Below are positions 1 through 8,577 of a stretch of DNA of 34,382 nucleotides, piece by piece. The DNA lies in assembly GCA_035566895.1 (NCBI GenBank), contig DATMQA010000134.1:1-34382 (forward strand), written 5' to 3'. Made by a program: the position numbers and the translations under genes. The stretch comes from DATMQA01 sp035566895 (lineage in GTDB: Bacteria > Verrucomicrobiota > Verrucomicrobiia > Limisphaerales > UBA8199). Within the stretch, counting starts at the first letter, position 1, and every line of letters begins with the position of its first letter. The notes beneath the pieces are model-generated. The model was not told the DNA's origin. It searched no databases and saw only the letters and a program-made list of their open reading frames with translations.

Positions 1-1372
1 GCAGCATCGCGCCGAGTTTCCATGGGCATTCGACGGCCCGAGATGAACCTTCCGGCGCCGCGCCAAGATTCATATTGGCCATGTGCAGGAGAAAGCCTAC
101 GAAAATGACGACGACCCCGGCGATGAATAGCGCCGCGGCCCAGCCACGGTCGGCCGCCAGCGCTCCGCTCAAAGCCAGAAATTCGCTTTGAAAAATGCTG
201 AACGGCGGCGTGCCGGTCACCGCGAAAGCCGCCAGCAGGAACAGGCCACCGGTCCAGGGCAGTGTGTGGATCACGCCCCGCACTTTGCGGAAGTGCGGCG
301 AGCCGTACTGCTGCTGGACATTGCCCGCCGAGAAAAACAGCAGCGGCTTGGTCACTCCATGAAAAAGCATGTGCAGCACCGCGGCCAGCAGCCCCTTGCC
401 GCCAAAACCCAGCGCGGCCACCATGATGCCGGCATGGTCGATACTCGAATAGGCCAGCAAGCGGCGGAAGTTTCGCTGCACGAGCACGAACGGCGCTGCC
501 AGCAGGATCGAGAACACCCCAAACCCGACCAGCATCTGGCTTGGAAAATCATGGCCCAGGCATTTTTCGGCCAGCACGTTGAAACGCATGATGCTGTAAA
601 TTGCGCAGTTGATGAACCCCGCGCCCAGTAAAGTCGCCGCCGGCACCGGCGCTTCGGCGTAGGCGTCCGGCTTCCACGTGTGCATCGGGGCCAGGCCGGC
701 TTTGGTCCCATACCCGAGCAACACCAGCACAAAGGCAAGGCGCATCGCGGTCGGATTGAATTTGTCGGCGATTTTGACCAGCGCCGACCAGTTCATGCCT
801 TCGTGCGCGTGTTCCCCCAGCACACCCACCGCGGAAGAGTAAGTGACGACGGTTCCAAACAATGCCAGCGAAATCCCGACACTGCCGATGATGATGTATT
901 TCCAACCGGCCTCGAACGAGGTCTTCTGGTTGTAAAAGGTAACCAGCAGCACGGACGCCAGCGTAGTGCTTTCGATGGCAACCCACATCACCCCGAGATT
1001 GTCCGCCAGCGGCGCCAGCAGCATCGCGCCGACAAACAGCGGCGTGAGCACATAGTAGTGCCGCAATTGGCGCTCAGTGATCCGCCCTTCGCGCTGGTCA
1101 CGACGAAAGTAGCCGACCGCATAAATCGAGCAGACCAAGGCTACGAACGCAGTCAGTCCGATGACCAACGCGCTCAAAGCATCGGCCCTAAGAAAGCCAT
1201 TCAGCGCCAGGACTGTGCCTTCGTGGAGCACATCCCAACCCAGGAGGGCTGCCAACCCGGCAACGCCTGCAAAGGCTGCCAGATTCACCCGCTCCCACCA
1301 CAGCGGCGAACGCGTCGTGAGACAGAGGACGCCAGCCAGCAGCGGGACGATTAAGAGGAGCAGCAATATCAT
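1..1372 (-). CDS. Hydrogenase-4-type antiporter-like membrane subunit (HyfF/HyfD-like), 3' end cut off
   Basis: The frame is open from ATG at 1372 to the window edge, at least 457 residues of a multi-pass membrane protein. It belongs to the proton-translocating NuoL/M/N-like family used in complex I and in Hyf/Hyc hydrogenases. Visible family marks are 'VMWVAIESTTLASVLL' (the conserved TM5 glutamate), 'YGTKAGLAPMHTW' (the TM7 lysine) and 'RNFRRLLAYSSIDHAGI'. The start overlaps the stop of the upstream gene by ATGA, so translation is probably coupled. It is clearly paralogous to that neighbour, but its loop reads HTWKPDAYAEAP instead of HTWLPDAHSEAP. E. coli Hyf has three such subunits (B, D, F), and with this gene the cluster also has three. 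I cannot say which of HyfD or HyfF it matches, and the C-terminus is not seen. Confidence 0.85.
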   Translation of the reverse strand, partial: MILLLLLIVPLLAGVLCLTTRSPLWWERVNLAAFAGVAGLAALLGWDVLHEGTVLALNGFLRADALSALVIGLTAFVALVCSIYAVGYFRRDQREGRITERQLRHYYVLTPLFVGAMLLAPLADNLGVMWVAIESTTLASVLLVTFYNQKTSFEAGWKYIIIGSVGISLALFGTVVTYSSAVGVLGEHAHEGMNWSALVKIADKFNPTAMRLAFVLVLLGYGTKAGLAPMHTWKPDAYAEAPVPAATLLGAGFINCAIYSIMRFNVLAEKCLGHDFPSQMLVGFGVFSILLAAPFVLVQRNFRRLLAYSSIDHAGIMVAALGFGGKGLLAAVLHMLFHGVTKPLLFFSAGNVQQQYGSPHFRKVRGVIHTLPWTGGLFLLAAFAVTGTPPFSIFQSEFLALSGALAADRGWAAALFIAGVVVIFVGFLLHMANMNLGAAPEGSSRAVECPWKLGAML

Positions 1373-2844
1373 GGCTTTCCCTGGATAATCCCCGCCGCCT
1401 GGCGCATCAACTGGAGCAGCGGCGCCGGCAACCACACGCTGAAAACCAATAAAGTGCCCAGCATCAGGCCCATCGCCGGCACGCCGTCCAGCGCGGCGGC
1501 GTCGCTGGCACGCTCGGGTTTGGCCGCGCCGAGGAGAACCTTCGTGAGTTGATAGAGAATACCGCAGAAACAGGCGAGCACCGCGGCCAAAATCAGCGTG
1601 CTGACGGCGCCTTCGCCGGCCGCAAAACCGCCGTTGAGCACCGTCATCTCACTGAAGAACAGGCCGAACGGCGGCAGCCCGGTCGCCGCAACGGCCGCCA
1701 ATCCCATCCCCACTACCGTCAGCGGCAGCATTTTGGCCAGACCGGGACCGATGAGCCGGATTTGCAACGTATGACAACTCTGATGGATATTTCCGGCGGC
1801 GAAAAACAGGACGGGTTTGGTCAGGGCGTGGTAGCCCATGTGCAGCAGCGCACCGAAGATTGTAAGCGAAGTGTTGAGACCGATGGCCGCGCAAATCAAG
1901 CCGATATGTTCCAGGCTGGAATAGGCCAGTAGCCGTTTGAGGTTCTTTTGGACCAGGATGAACGGGGCCGCGAGGCACATCGACCCGAGGCCGAACACCA
2001 GCAGCAGCGTGCCGCTGAACGCCCAGCCCAGGCAAGCCGTGGTGAGAATGTGAAACCGCAGCAGCGCATAAAGCGCGACTTTGAGCGACACGCCGGAAAG
2101 CATCGCGCTGGTCGGGGAGGGCGCTTCGCTGTGGGCATCCGGGAGCCACGTATGCATCGGGGCCAGCCCGGCCTTGGTGCCATAGCCCACCAGCACGAAA
2201 ATGAACGCCAGTTTTATCATCGCGTGGTCCAGCTTCGGGGCAACCGACATCAGGTGGGACCAGTTAAAGCTGGGCAAGGCGTTCGAGTTCTTGTCAACCG
2301 CCGCGGCGTAGGTGAACACCGTGCCAAAGAGCGCCAGTGCCAACCCCAGGCTGCCGAGGATGACATATTTCCAGGCGGCCTCCAACGAGTTGGCGCGGTT
2401 GTAAAGCGCGACCAGCAGCACTGACGACAGTGCCGTAGCTTCCAGGGCGAACCACATCACGCCGAGGTTGTTGGCCAGCACCACCAGGAACATGCCGGTC
2501 GCAAATAGCGGCGTCAGCACATAGAACTCTTTCACGCGCCCAGGCGTGACTGCCCCGGCTGCCAGGTCGCGCCGAAAATAGCGCCCGGCATAGAGCGAAG
2601 TGGCGAGCGAAACGATTGAGATAAGCAGGACCATCCAGGCACTCAAAGCGTCGGCACGAAAAAACTCCTCCCATTGGGTCACCACGCCGCAGACAGGCAC
2701 TTCTTGCAACAACCGGATGCCCAAAGCCACTGTGCCCGCAAAGGCCAGTTTGTTCACCCACTCCATCAGGCGCCGCGACTGAACCGCTAGGCAGAGCAAA
2801 GCGGCTGTCGCAGGCACCAGGAGGAGAGGGGTGAGGAAGGGCAT
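1369..2844 (-). CDS. Hydrogenase-4-type antiporter-like membrane subunit (HyfF/HyfD-like)
   Basis: This is a 491-residue, very hydrophobic protein of the NuoL/M/N proton-channel family, the length usual for HyfD/HyfF. It should sit in the inner membrane arm of a Hyf/Hyc-like complex and couple electron transfer to proton movement. Key marks are 'VMWFALEATALSSVLL' with the TM5 glutamate, 'YGTKAGLAPMHTWLPDAH' with the TM7 lysine, 'NLKRLLAYSSLEHIGLI', and a TM12-type segment 'ALTKPVLFFAAGNIHQS'. The chosen ATG at 2844 lies 5 nt after the HyfE stop, and the stop overlaps the next paralogue by ATGA. The family call is strong. The choice of hydrogenase complex over complex I rests on the neighbours HyfB, HyfC and HyfE. 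Confidence 0.88.
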   Translation of the reverse strand: MPFLTPLLLVPATAALLCLAVQSRRLMEWVNKLAFAGTVALGIRLLQEVPVCGVVTQWEEFFRADALSAWMVLLISIVSLATSLYAGRYFRRDLAAGAVTPGRVKEFYVLTPLFATGMFLVVLANNLGVMWFALEATALSSVLLVALYNRANSLEAAWKYVILGSLGLALALFGTVFTYAAAVDKNSNALPSFNWSHLMSVAPKLDHAMIKLAFIFVLVGYGTKAGLAPMHTWLPDAHSEAPSPTSAMLSGVSLKVALYALLRFHILTTACLGWAFSGTLLLVFGLGSMCLAAPFILVQKNLKRLLAYSSLEHIGLICAAIGLNTSLTIFGALLHMGYHALTKPVLFFAAGNIHQSCHTLQIRLIGPGLAKMLPLTVVGMGLAAVAATGLPPFGLFFSEMTVLNGGFAAGEGAVSTLILAAVLACFCGILYQLTKVLLGAAKPERASDAAALDGVPAMGLMLGTLLVFSVWLPAPLLQLMRQAAGIIQGKP

Positions 2845-2849
2845 CGGGG

Positions 2850-3518
2850 TTAACCCTTCAATTGGCTCAGTTTGCTCACATCCATCGAAGCGAAGGTCTC
2901 GCGGATGCGATAGACCAGGATCCCCAGCACCATCACCGCCACCATCACGTCAAAGAAAATGCCCAACTCGACCACCAACGGCATGCCGTAGGTAGTCAGC
3001 GCGACCGCCGCCAGCATCACACCGTTTTCCACCGTGAGTAATCCCAACACCTGCGTGATTGCCTTGCGGCGATTGATCATCAGGAAGAAACCGGTCAGCA
3101 AAAGCGTGATCGCAATCGCCAGCGTGTTGTTGCCGAGCCGCTCCAACGAGGTGAAAGGGCGCGCCACGATGTAACCCAGCAAAGTGAAGCCTCCGCAGAG
3201 CAGCATCGAAGCGGTGGCGTTGAGCAACGGCTCAATTTCCTGGACGATCTGAATCCGGCGCACCAGGCGATTGAGCAGCCAGGGCAGGAAGAAGACCTTG
3301 CCGACCAGGGTCAGGCCAACCACCCAGTAAACATGCGTCGCGTTGTGGAAGTAGGCAATAATCCAGGCGATGCCGGCGAGCATCAGCGATTGCAGCGCAA
3401 AGAGCCGGATGCTGGTCAACAACATCCTTTGCACCACCATTAGCAACTGGACGACCAGCATCCCGGCAGCCAGCAGCGTGATCCATTGCGAGGCGAGTTC
3501 GGATTGGTGGGGAGTCAT
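2850..3518 (-). CDS. hyfE: Hydrogenase-4 component E (HyfE-like)
   Basis: The protein has 222 residues and about six to seven membrane segments, close to the 216 residues of E. coli HyfE. The C-terminal half carries the NuoK-like part: 'LTVENGVMLAAVAL' with a membrane glutamate, then 'VVELGIFFDVMVAVMVLG'. HyfE proteins supply the NuoK-equivalent proton path in Hyf-type complexes. The frame is open much further upstream, but that extension (back to 3797) runs antisense-like through the HyfC gene and is Arg/Gly-rich. ATG at 3518, 14 nt after the HyfC stop, is therefore the sensible start. The position between HyfC and the HyfD/F-like subunits fits the known hyf order. Confidence 0.86.
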   Translation of the reverse strand: MTPHQSELASQWITLLAAGMLVVQLLMVVQRMLLTSIRLFALQSLMLAGIAWIIAYFHNATHVYWVVGLTLVGKVFFLPWLLNRLVRRIQIVQEIEPLLNATASMLLCGGFTLLGYIVARPFTSLERLGNNTLAIAITLLLTGFFLMINRRKAITQVLGLLTVENGVMLAAVALTTYGMPLVVELGIFFDVMVAVMVLGILVYRIRETFASMDVSKLSQLKG

Positions 3519-3532
3519 GCTCGTGATGTCAT

Positions 3533-4474
3533 CTATTGAAACAGGAACGTTGATAGCAGCGCTAGTGCCGCCAGGATGAAAGCTGCGCTCAACAAGTCCG
3601 GCACCCGAAACAGCCGCAGTTTGGCGTTGGTGGTTTCCACCAGCACCACCGCCGCGGCCAACGCCAGCAACTTGGCCAAAAACCAAATCAGCGCCAGGCC
3701 CAGGGAGGCACCAGTTAAATCCGTGGCGATGCCAATCGGGAAAAAGATGTTCGCCAACAGCGCCATCAGTATGAGCTGTTTGACCGACGCGCTCCACTCG
3801 ATGAGCGCCAGGTAATGGCCCGAATATTCCAGAATCATCGCTTCATGAATCATCGTGAGTTCAAGGTGGGTCGCCGGGTTATCGACCGGTAGGCGGCCCG
3901 TTTCGGCCAGCAAAACGATGAACAAGGCCGCAAACGCCAGCACGTGCGCCGGGTTGAGCAGTCGCCAGGTCGGACCTTGGGCGGCCACCAGCATCTGGCT
4001 TAGATTGGTGGACTGGGCGGTGATCGCGACCGTAAAGACAGCCAGCATGAGCGCCGGTTCGGCAATCGCGGCGATCGTCATCTCGCGGCTGCTGCCCATC
4101 CCGCCGAAGGCGCTGGCCGGGTCCAGGCCGCCAAGCGCCAAAAAGAACCGGCCTAACGCCAGCAGCCCGACAAACGCCAATACACCCCCGAACAGGCTCA
4201 GCGGAGCTGAAACGCTCACGAGCGGCATCATCAACCCGGCCAGCAACGTCGAGGTGAATAGCACGTAAGGCATCGCGCGAAAAATCCACGACGCATGTTC
4301 GGAAATAACCATGTCCTTGCGCAGGAACTTGGCCAGGTCCAGATACGGCTGCCACGGACGCGGCCCGCGGCGGTTCTGGAGCTTGGCCTTCCAGTTCTTG
4401 ATGCAGCCGCTGACCAACGGCGCCAACGCCAGGAGGAGAGCGGTCTGCAAGAGGATGGCGAAGAGGCTCATCAT
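3533..4474 (-). CDS. hyfC: Hydrogenase-4/formate hydrogenlyase subunit C (HyfC/HycD, NuoH-like)
   Basis: This 313-residue membrane protein is homologous to NuoH/HycD, the subunit that anchors the soluble catalytic arm and forms the entry of the proton path. Visible marks are 'NRRGPRPWQPYLDLAKFLRK' near the N-terminus, 'FGGMGSSREM' in the middle, and 'LAETGRLPVDNPATHLELTM' followed by 'IHEAMILEYSG', a classic NuoH-family loop. Two adjacent ATG codons (4474 and 4471) are possible. The first overlaps the HyfB stop as ATGA and gives coupled translation. The longer open frame to 4867 is a shadow of the HyfB 3' end. Family assignment is secure. The gene name follows the Hyf numbering because HyfB and HyfE neighbour it. 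Confidence 0.9.
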   Translation of the reverse strand: MMSLFAILLQTALLLALAPLVSGCIKNWKAKLQNRRGPRPWQPYLDLAKFLRKDMVISEHASWIFRAMPYVLFTSTLLAGLMMPLVSVSAPLSLFGGVLAFVGLLALGRFFLALGGLDPASAFGGMGSSREMTIAAIAEPALMLAVFTVAITAQSTNLSQMLVAAQGPTWRLLNPAHVLAFAALFIVLLAETGRLPVDNPATHLELTMIHEAMILEYSGHYLALIEWSASVKQLILMALLANIFFPIGIATDLTGASLGLALIWFLAKLLALAAAVVLVETTNAKLRLFRVPDLLSAAFILAALALLSTFLFQ

Positions 4475-6522
4475 AACGCAAACATTAGCAGCAGGAGCAG
4501 AGTGATAAAAATGTAGATCAGATATGCTTGGATGCTGCCTGCTTGCAGCGCGCGCATCCGGCGGGACAGCCGCAGAATCCCGCGGTTCATCGGCCGGTAA
4601 ATACGGGTGACGAACGCCTCCTCGATATGGCTTTCGAAACGGAGGGTCTTCGCAAAATACGGCGAGTAGTCGTACTCGCGTTGCACCTCGCGCCGGGGCC
4701 GGAACAGCGCCTTGAAAATCATTCGAATCGGCTTGGAAAACCCGGTCGCGGTGTACTCCATCTGCGGCGTCAAACCGCGTTGGCCGCAAGCCCAGGTCGG
4801 CCCGATACGGACCTGGGTCCGCCGGCCGAAAAACAGCCAAAGCACCAACGGTATCGGCAGCAGGCAAATCCCCACCAACAGGATGCCCAGGGTCGAAACT
4901 GTGCCGCCCATCGCCTGCGTGCTGCCCAGTACTAACCCGTTATCCAGGCTGAGTTGGGCGCTGAGTCTCTGGCCGGTGAGCTGGAGCGTCAACGGGTCAA
5001 AGAGCCTGAGAAAGAGGGTTGGGAAAAGTCCAAGAAACACACAAGCGGTCGTCAGCAGGCCCATGCCGCCGAGCATCGTCGGTGTGGCCTCGTGGGCGTC
5101 GGCCGCTTCCGGGCTTCGGGGTTGCGCCAGAAAGGTGATGCCAAAAGCCTTCACAAAGCAAGCCGCCGCCAGCGCGCCGGTCAGCGCCAGCATCGCGCCG
5201 CTCAACGGAAACATCAGTCGCACCAGGCTGTCAGTCGTGCCGAAACCTTGCAGCAAAGATTGGTAGGTAAGCCATTCGCTGATGAACCCGTTCAACGGCG
5301 GCAGGGCGGAGATAGCGACCGCGCCGATTAGAAAGAAAAAGGCGGTTTTGGGCATCCGTTTAATTAAGCCGCCCATCTCTTCCATGTTGCGCGTGTGGGT
5401 CGAGTGGAGAACCGCGCCGGCGCCAAGAAAAAGCAGCGCCTTGAAAATGGCGTGATTGATCGTGTGGTACAGGCCGGCGATTAGCGCTAACGCCGCAAGG
5501 GCCGGGTGGCCGGTGTGCAGAAACATCAACGAAGCACCCAGGCCCATTAAAATGATGCCGATATTTTCGATGCTGTGATACGCCAGCAGCCGCTTCAAAT
5601 CATGCTCCATCAGTGCGTAGAGCACACCCAGCACCGCTGAGATAGTCCCGATGCTCAGCACGGTCACACCCCACCAGTTGGGCGGCGTCCCCAGGAAATC
5701 AAACAGCACACGCGTCAACCCGTAGATGCCCGTCTTGATCAGCACGCCGGATAACAGCGCCGAAATGTTGCTCGGGGCGACCGGGTGCGCCACCGGTAAC
5801 CAGATATGCAACGGCACGATCCCCGCCTTCACACCGAACCCGAACAGGAAAAGCAGAAACGCCGCGTCCCGCCGCTCCGGAGACAGCTTCCCCCCAAGCG
5901 AACGGAAGCTCTCGAAGCTGTAATCCCCCGATGCCTGAAACAGCAGAAGAAATCCAAGAATCAGGCAGCCGGTGCCGATATGCGACATGATAAAGTAGAG
6001 CACACCAGCATTGCGGGCCTCGGTTTTCTCGTGTTCGAAGCTGACCAGGCAGTAAGCTGTCAGCGCCATGATCTCCCAAACGATCAGGAAAAAGAAAGCG
6101 TTGGCGGAGGTAAACACCAACGTGGTGGCCAGCAACAGCGCGTTATAAAAGGCGCCGAGAATTCCAACGTTTTTCCGCCCGTAAAAACTCCGGACGTACC
6201 CGAATGAATAAACCGACAGGGCGACGGCCAGGAAGGAAACGATCAGCACAAAGAACGCGCCCAGGGGATCGAGCTTGACCGTCAATTCCACGTTCGGAAT
6301 AAAGGAAGGCCATAGCTTGAATATTTCACCCTCGGCTCCAGCCGAGCCCGTCAGCGCCCACACTGCCGCAGCCATCCCGCTCATGCCGGCCAGCGTTGCG
6401 CAGCCAAAACCCACCAGATTCGCCACCCTTTCCCGTCGCAACGCCAGCAGACTGCCCAGCGCTCCGACCCCATAGCCGCAGAGGGCCAGCTTCAGAAAAA
6501 GGGCAGGGGAGAGGGGTCCCAT
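4471..6522 (-). CDS. hyfB: Hydrogenase-4 component B (HyfB-like antiporter subunit)
   Basis: HyfB-type proteins are the NuoL-like distal proton-translocating subunits of Hyf/Hyc complexes. This one has 683 residues, close to E. coli HyfB (672). It shows 'FFFLIVWEIMALTAYCLV' with the TM5 glutamate, 'GFGVKAGIVPLHIWLPVAHP' with the TM7 lysine, 'DLKRLLAYHSIENIGI', and the late loop 'PPLNGFISEWL' typical of HyfB/HycC. The C-terminal extension after about residue 560 contains 'TWACGQRG', 'EYTATGFSKPIR' and 'ESHIEEAF', also usual in HyfB. It starts 3 nt after the EIIA stop and overlaps HyfC by 4 nt, so it appears to be the first structural subunit of the operon. Confidence in the family is high. The partner catalytic subunits are not visible here. 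Confidence 0.9.
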   Translation of the reverse strand: MGPLSPALFLKLALCGYGVGALGSLLALRRERVANLVGFGCATLAGMSGMAAAVWALTGSAGAEGEIFKLWPSFIPNVELTVKLDPLGAFFVLIVSFLAVALSVYSFGYVRSFYGRKNVGILGAFYNALLLATTLVFTSANAFFFLIVWEIMALTAYCLVSFEHEKTEARNAGVLYFIMSHIGTGCLILGFLLLFQASGDYSFESFRSLGGKLSPERRDAAFLLFLFGFGVKAGIVPLHIWLPVAHPVAPSNISALLSGVLIKTGIYGLTRVLFDFLGTPPNWWGVTVLSIGTISAVLGVLYALMEHDLKRLLAYHSIENIGIILMGLGASLMFLHTGHPALAALALIAGLYHTINHAIFKALLFLGAGAVLHSTHTRNMEEMGGLIKRMPKTAFFFLIGAVAISALPPLNGFISEWLTYQSLLQGFGTTDSLVRLMFPLSGAMLALTGALAAACFVKAFGITFLAQPRSPEAADAHEATPTMLGGMGLLTTACVFLGLFPTLFLRLFDPLTLQLTGQRLSAQLSLDNGLVLGSTQAMGGTVSTLGILLVGICLLPIPLVLWLFFGRRTQVRIGPTWACGQRGLTPQMEYTATGFSKPIRMIFKALFRPRREVQREYDYSPYFAKTLRFESHIEEAFVTRIYRPMNRGILRLSRRMRALQAGSIQAYLIYIFITLLLLLMFAL

Positions 6523-6525
6523 TGA

Positions 6526-7026
6526 TTAGCCTTGTCGCACCTTGATTTTTCCCAAGAAAGCCAGGATTGCCTCCGTCGTCTCGGCCGCTCGGAGTTGCGC
6601 GACGAACTCGGCCTGCTGCCCCAAACGCGCCAGACTGGCCAGTAAATGCAGATAGCGCGCGGCGTCCGTGGGGGGAACCGATAATAGAAAAACAAGCTGC
6701 ACTGGCCAAGAACCCCTCGCACCCCAGATGACCGGCTCCGGCACCCGTCCGAACGCAAATTGCAATTGTTTTACTCCGCCTACACGCGCATGCGGGAAGG
6801 CGACTCCACATTCAAGCGACGAGTTGGCCATCAATTCCTGGTTGAGCGCGGCGTGATAGAACGGCAGCACGTCCGGCACGCAACCCTCCCGCTGCAAGGC
6901 CTGGCTCAATTCGCTGATGATGCCCGCCGTGTCGCGTTGGCGCAGGCAAGGCACGATCAAAGCCGGCCGGGTGTAATCCGCGAGCGAGGCCGGAGCGATC
7001 GCATTGAGGGTAGAGTCCGGCGGCAT
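6526..7026 (-). CDS. PTS EIIA type-2 domain protein (PtsN/fructose-type EIIA-like)
   Basis: This single-domain EIIA of 166 residues carries the phosphorylation motif 'GVAFPHARVGG', with His79 in the place of the active His of EIIA-Ntr/EIIA-Fru, and a downstream 'VQLVFLLSVPP' strand typical of the fold. EIIA domains accept phosphate from HPr. Without a transporter subunit nearby, a regulatory (PtsN-like) role is more likely than sugar uptake. The gene ends 3 nt before hyfB, so it is probably co-transcribed with the hydrogenase-type operon. An HPr and its kinase are encoded about 7 kb away (13433-14736). No EI gene is present in the window. What it senses or controls is not shown by the sequence. 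Confidence 0.85.
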   Translation of the reverse strand: MPPDSTLNAIAPASLADYTRPALIVPCLRQRDTAGIISELSQALQREGCVPDVLPFYHAALNQELMANSSLECGVAFPHARVGGVKQLQFAFGRVPEPVIWGARGSWPVQLVFLLSVPPTDAARYLHLLASLARLGQQAEFVAQLRAAETTEAILAFLGKIKVRQG

Positions 7027-7085
7027 GACAACGCAAGGGGTTCCTCTCCTACACGTCTAATCCAATCTCTCGGACGCGGCGAGCT

Positions 7086-7469
7086 TCAGACGGCGGCGTG
7101 GGCAACCGCTTTCTTCTTGCGCGGCTTGGGGGTCGGCTTGGCTGCTTCGACATTTTCCAGGAACTGGCTCTCCGCCGCATCCGGCAGGTAGAGGTAGCGT
7201 CCGCAGGTGTCGCACAACTGCAGGTCCGACGCTTGCATCAGGGTATTGATAGTTCCAATCGGAAGCCGCATGTGGCACCCCGTACAAACCTGATTCCGTA
7301 CGACGGCTACCCCCTTTTTGCCGCGGACCACCAGCCGATCATAGTGGCCAAGAATCGGCGCCGGAATGATCGCACGGAGTTCCGCCTTGCGCGCTTCGCT
7401 GCCTTTCGTGGAAGGTTCGTCAAAATCGAGAGCTTGAAGCTTCAATAGGTTTTGGAGCACATTAGTCAT
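7086..7469 (-). CDS. C4-type zinc-ribbon domain protein, short form
   Basis: The 127-residue protein carries two CxxC knuckles, 'CTGCHMRLP' and 'LCDTCGRYLYLP', which form the C-terminal zinc ribbon of the PF02591-like family (zf-RING_7). The segment before it, 'ILGHYDRLVVRGKKGVAVV', is typical of the same family. Family members usually have about 240 residues, with a long N-terminal coiled coil before the ribbon. Here only a stub, 'LLKLQALDFDE', precedes it, so the coiled coil seems lost. The tail is Lys/Pro/Ala-rich ('KPTPKPRKKK') and may bind nucleic acid. It sits 59 nt upstream of the EIIA gene in the same direction and could share its transcript. The function of the family is poorly defined. 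Confidence 0.75.
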   Translation of the reverse strand: MTNVLQNLLKLQALDFDEPSTKGSEARKAELRAIIPAPILGHYDRLVVRGKKGVAVVRNQVCTGCHMRLPIGTINTLMQASDLQLCDTCGRYLYLPDAAESQFLENVEAAKPTPKPRKKKAVAHAAV

Positions 7470-7729
7470 ACTTCGATCAAAGGGCTTATCTCATACCAAA
7501 GCAAGGCCCATTGTTGGTAAATCACTGCGGCTCAACCAAAAAGAACTTTTCTGGACCAAAACCAACTCAGGGTTTGCCAATGCAAACGCAGCTAAAGTGC
7601 AACAATTGCACGCATGTGCGATCGCTTTGTGCAAAGCCTTGGTGGGGGCGCGTGCCGCAAACAAGTCCGGCGGCACCTTATCCTCGCGAAGGCAGGCGCC
7701 TGTCCCGGCTTGGCTTTGGAACTTCTGAT

Positions 7730-8419
7730 TTACCTCAAACCTACACCGTGGTCGAACATGGCCATGCCGCCATAGGCCTGCCCGGTTTCGAGTGCGAAAC
7801 AGTCCACCGAGTATTGCTCGCCACTCGGGTACGCCGTCAGCCTGGCCTTAACGTCCTGAATCTGCCGGTCGAGCGGCCTGAGTTCGGCCTTGGCTTGAGT
7901 TTCGACCTGCTTATCCACCCGGTTCTCACGCGACACGGAACGGTCGCGAATCCCTTGCCGGCGGTAGTCGGCTTGCACGCGGGCACTGGTCTGGAGGTCG
8001 TTCCTGGCACGCTGCTCCGCGCCCGCGAGTTTGGCGTGCTGCTCATTCAACGCTTTCAATTGCGCTGCCAGGCTTTCGAACTCAGCCGCGTCCTGCAGCG
8101 GAGGATTGCGCAGCAGGATCTTGCTCTGCCCTTTGACGGTTGGAGTTACCTCGGCCTTCCCGGGCTGGCTGGTGCTTTCGACCTGCGCTTCCACGACCCA
8201 GCCCCAGGCATTGGTCCCGACGATTGAGCCGGTAACATGTACCCACGCGGTGAGCGGGCGGGCGCCTTCGTGATTGGTCCACCACCCGAACAGAGGAGTC
8301 AAATTCACAGTCTGTCCGCGGATGAGGCGTTTGGGGTCTTTCAGCGGACTGGCATGCAAACAAACGATTCCTGCCGCGCTCACAAGCGCAACCAAACAGA
8401 ATTTCATCTTGCCGCGCAT
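7730..8419 (-). CDS. Secreted hypothetical protein with central coiled coil
   Basis: I do not recognise the family. The protein begins 'MRGKMKFCLVALVSAAGIVC', a typical signal peptide ending near 'LHA', so export to the periplasm or envelope is likely. Either the ATG at 8419 or the one at 8407 can serve; no clear ribosome site decides. Residues about 30-100 look beta-rich ('LTAWVHVTGSIVGTNAWGW'). Residues about 110-190 are charged and helical with many Gln, Lys, Arg and Glu, suggesting a coiled coil. The C-terminus contains 'YSVDCFALETGQ'. It reads in the same direction as, but is separated from, the response regulator gene upstream (8578-9033). It could have a structural or processing role; nothing in the sequence proves one. 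Confidence 0.6.
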   Translation of the reverse strand: MRGKMKFCLVALVSAAGIVCLHASPLKDPKRLIRGQTVNLTPLFGWWTNHEGARPLTAWVHVTGSIVGTNAWGWVVEAQVESTSQPGKAEVTPTVKGQSKILLRNPPLQDAAEFESLAAQLKALNEQHAKLAGAEQRARNDLQTSARVQADYRRQGIRDRSVSRENRVDKQVETQAKAELRPLDRQIQDVKARLTAYPSGEQYSVDCFALETGQAYGGMAMFDHGVGLR

Positions 8420-8536
8420 CGGCAAAAGTATAACGCGCCCGCTTAATGCTGCCACGTCGAAGTTTCACGCCTTCCCGGCGGTGCCGGGGAGAATTACGCG
8501 GCGTTTCAGGACAGTGCCTTTTAAGTTCCGTTTCTT

Positions 8537-8560
8537 CTTCCCGCCTTCCCGTCTTCCCTG
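8537..8560. repeat. Degenerate 8-nt tandem repeat (CTTCCCNN)
   Basis: CTTCCC recurs at 8537, 8545 and 8553, exactly 8 nt apart, in the gap between two minus-strand genes. On the minus strand it reads as GGGAAG-containing units. It resembles the other short-period repeats in this window. Confidence 0.6.
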
Positions 8561-8577
8561 TCAATTCAGTCCGGAGG

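Noticed and set aside
7491..7676. 61-codon minus-strand frame between the zinc-ribbon gene and the secreted protein gene
   Set aside because: It has no ribosome site, no motif and no typical composition; the 260-nt gap shows no other feature I can support.
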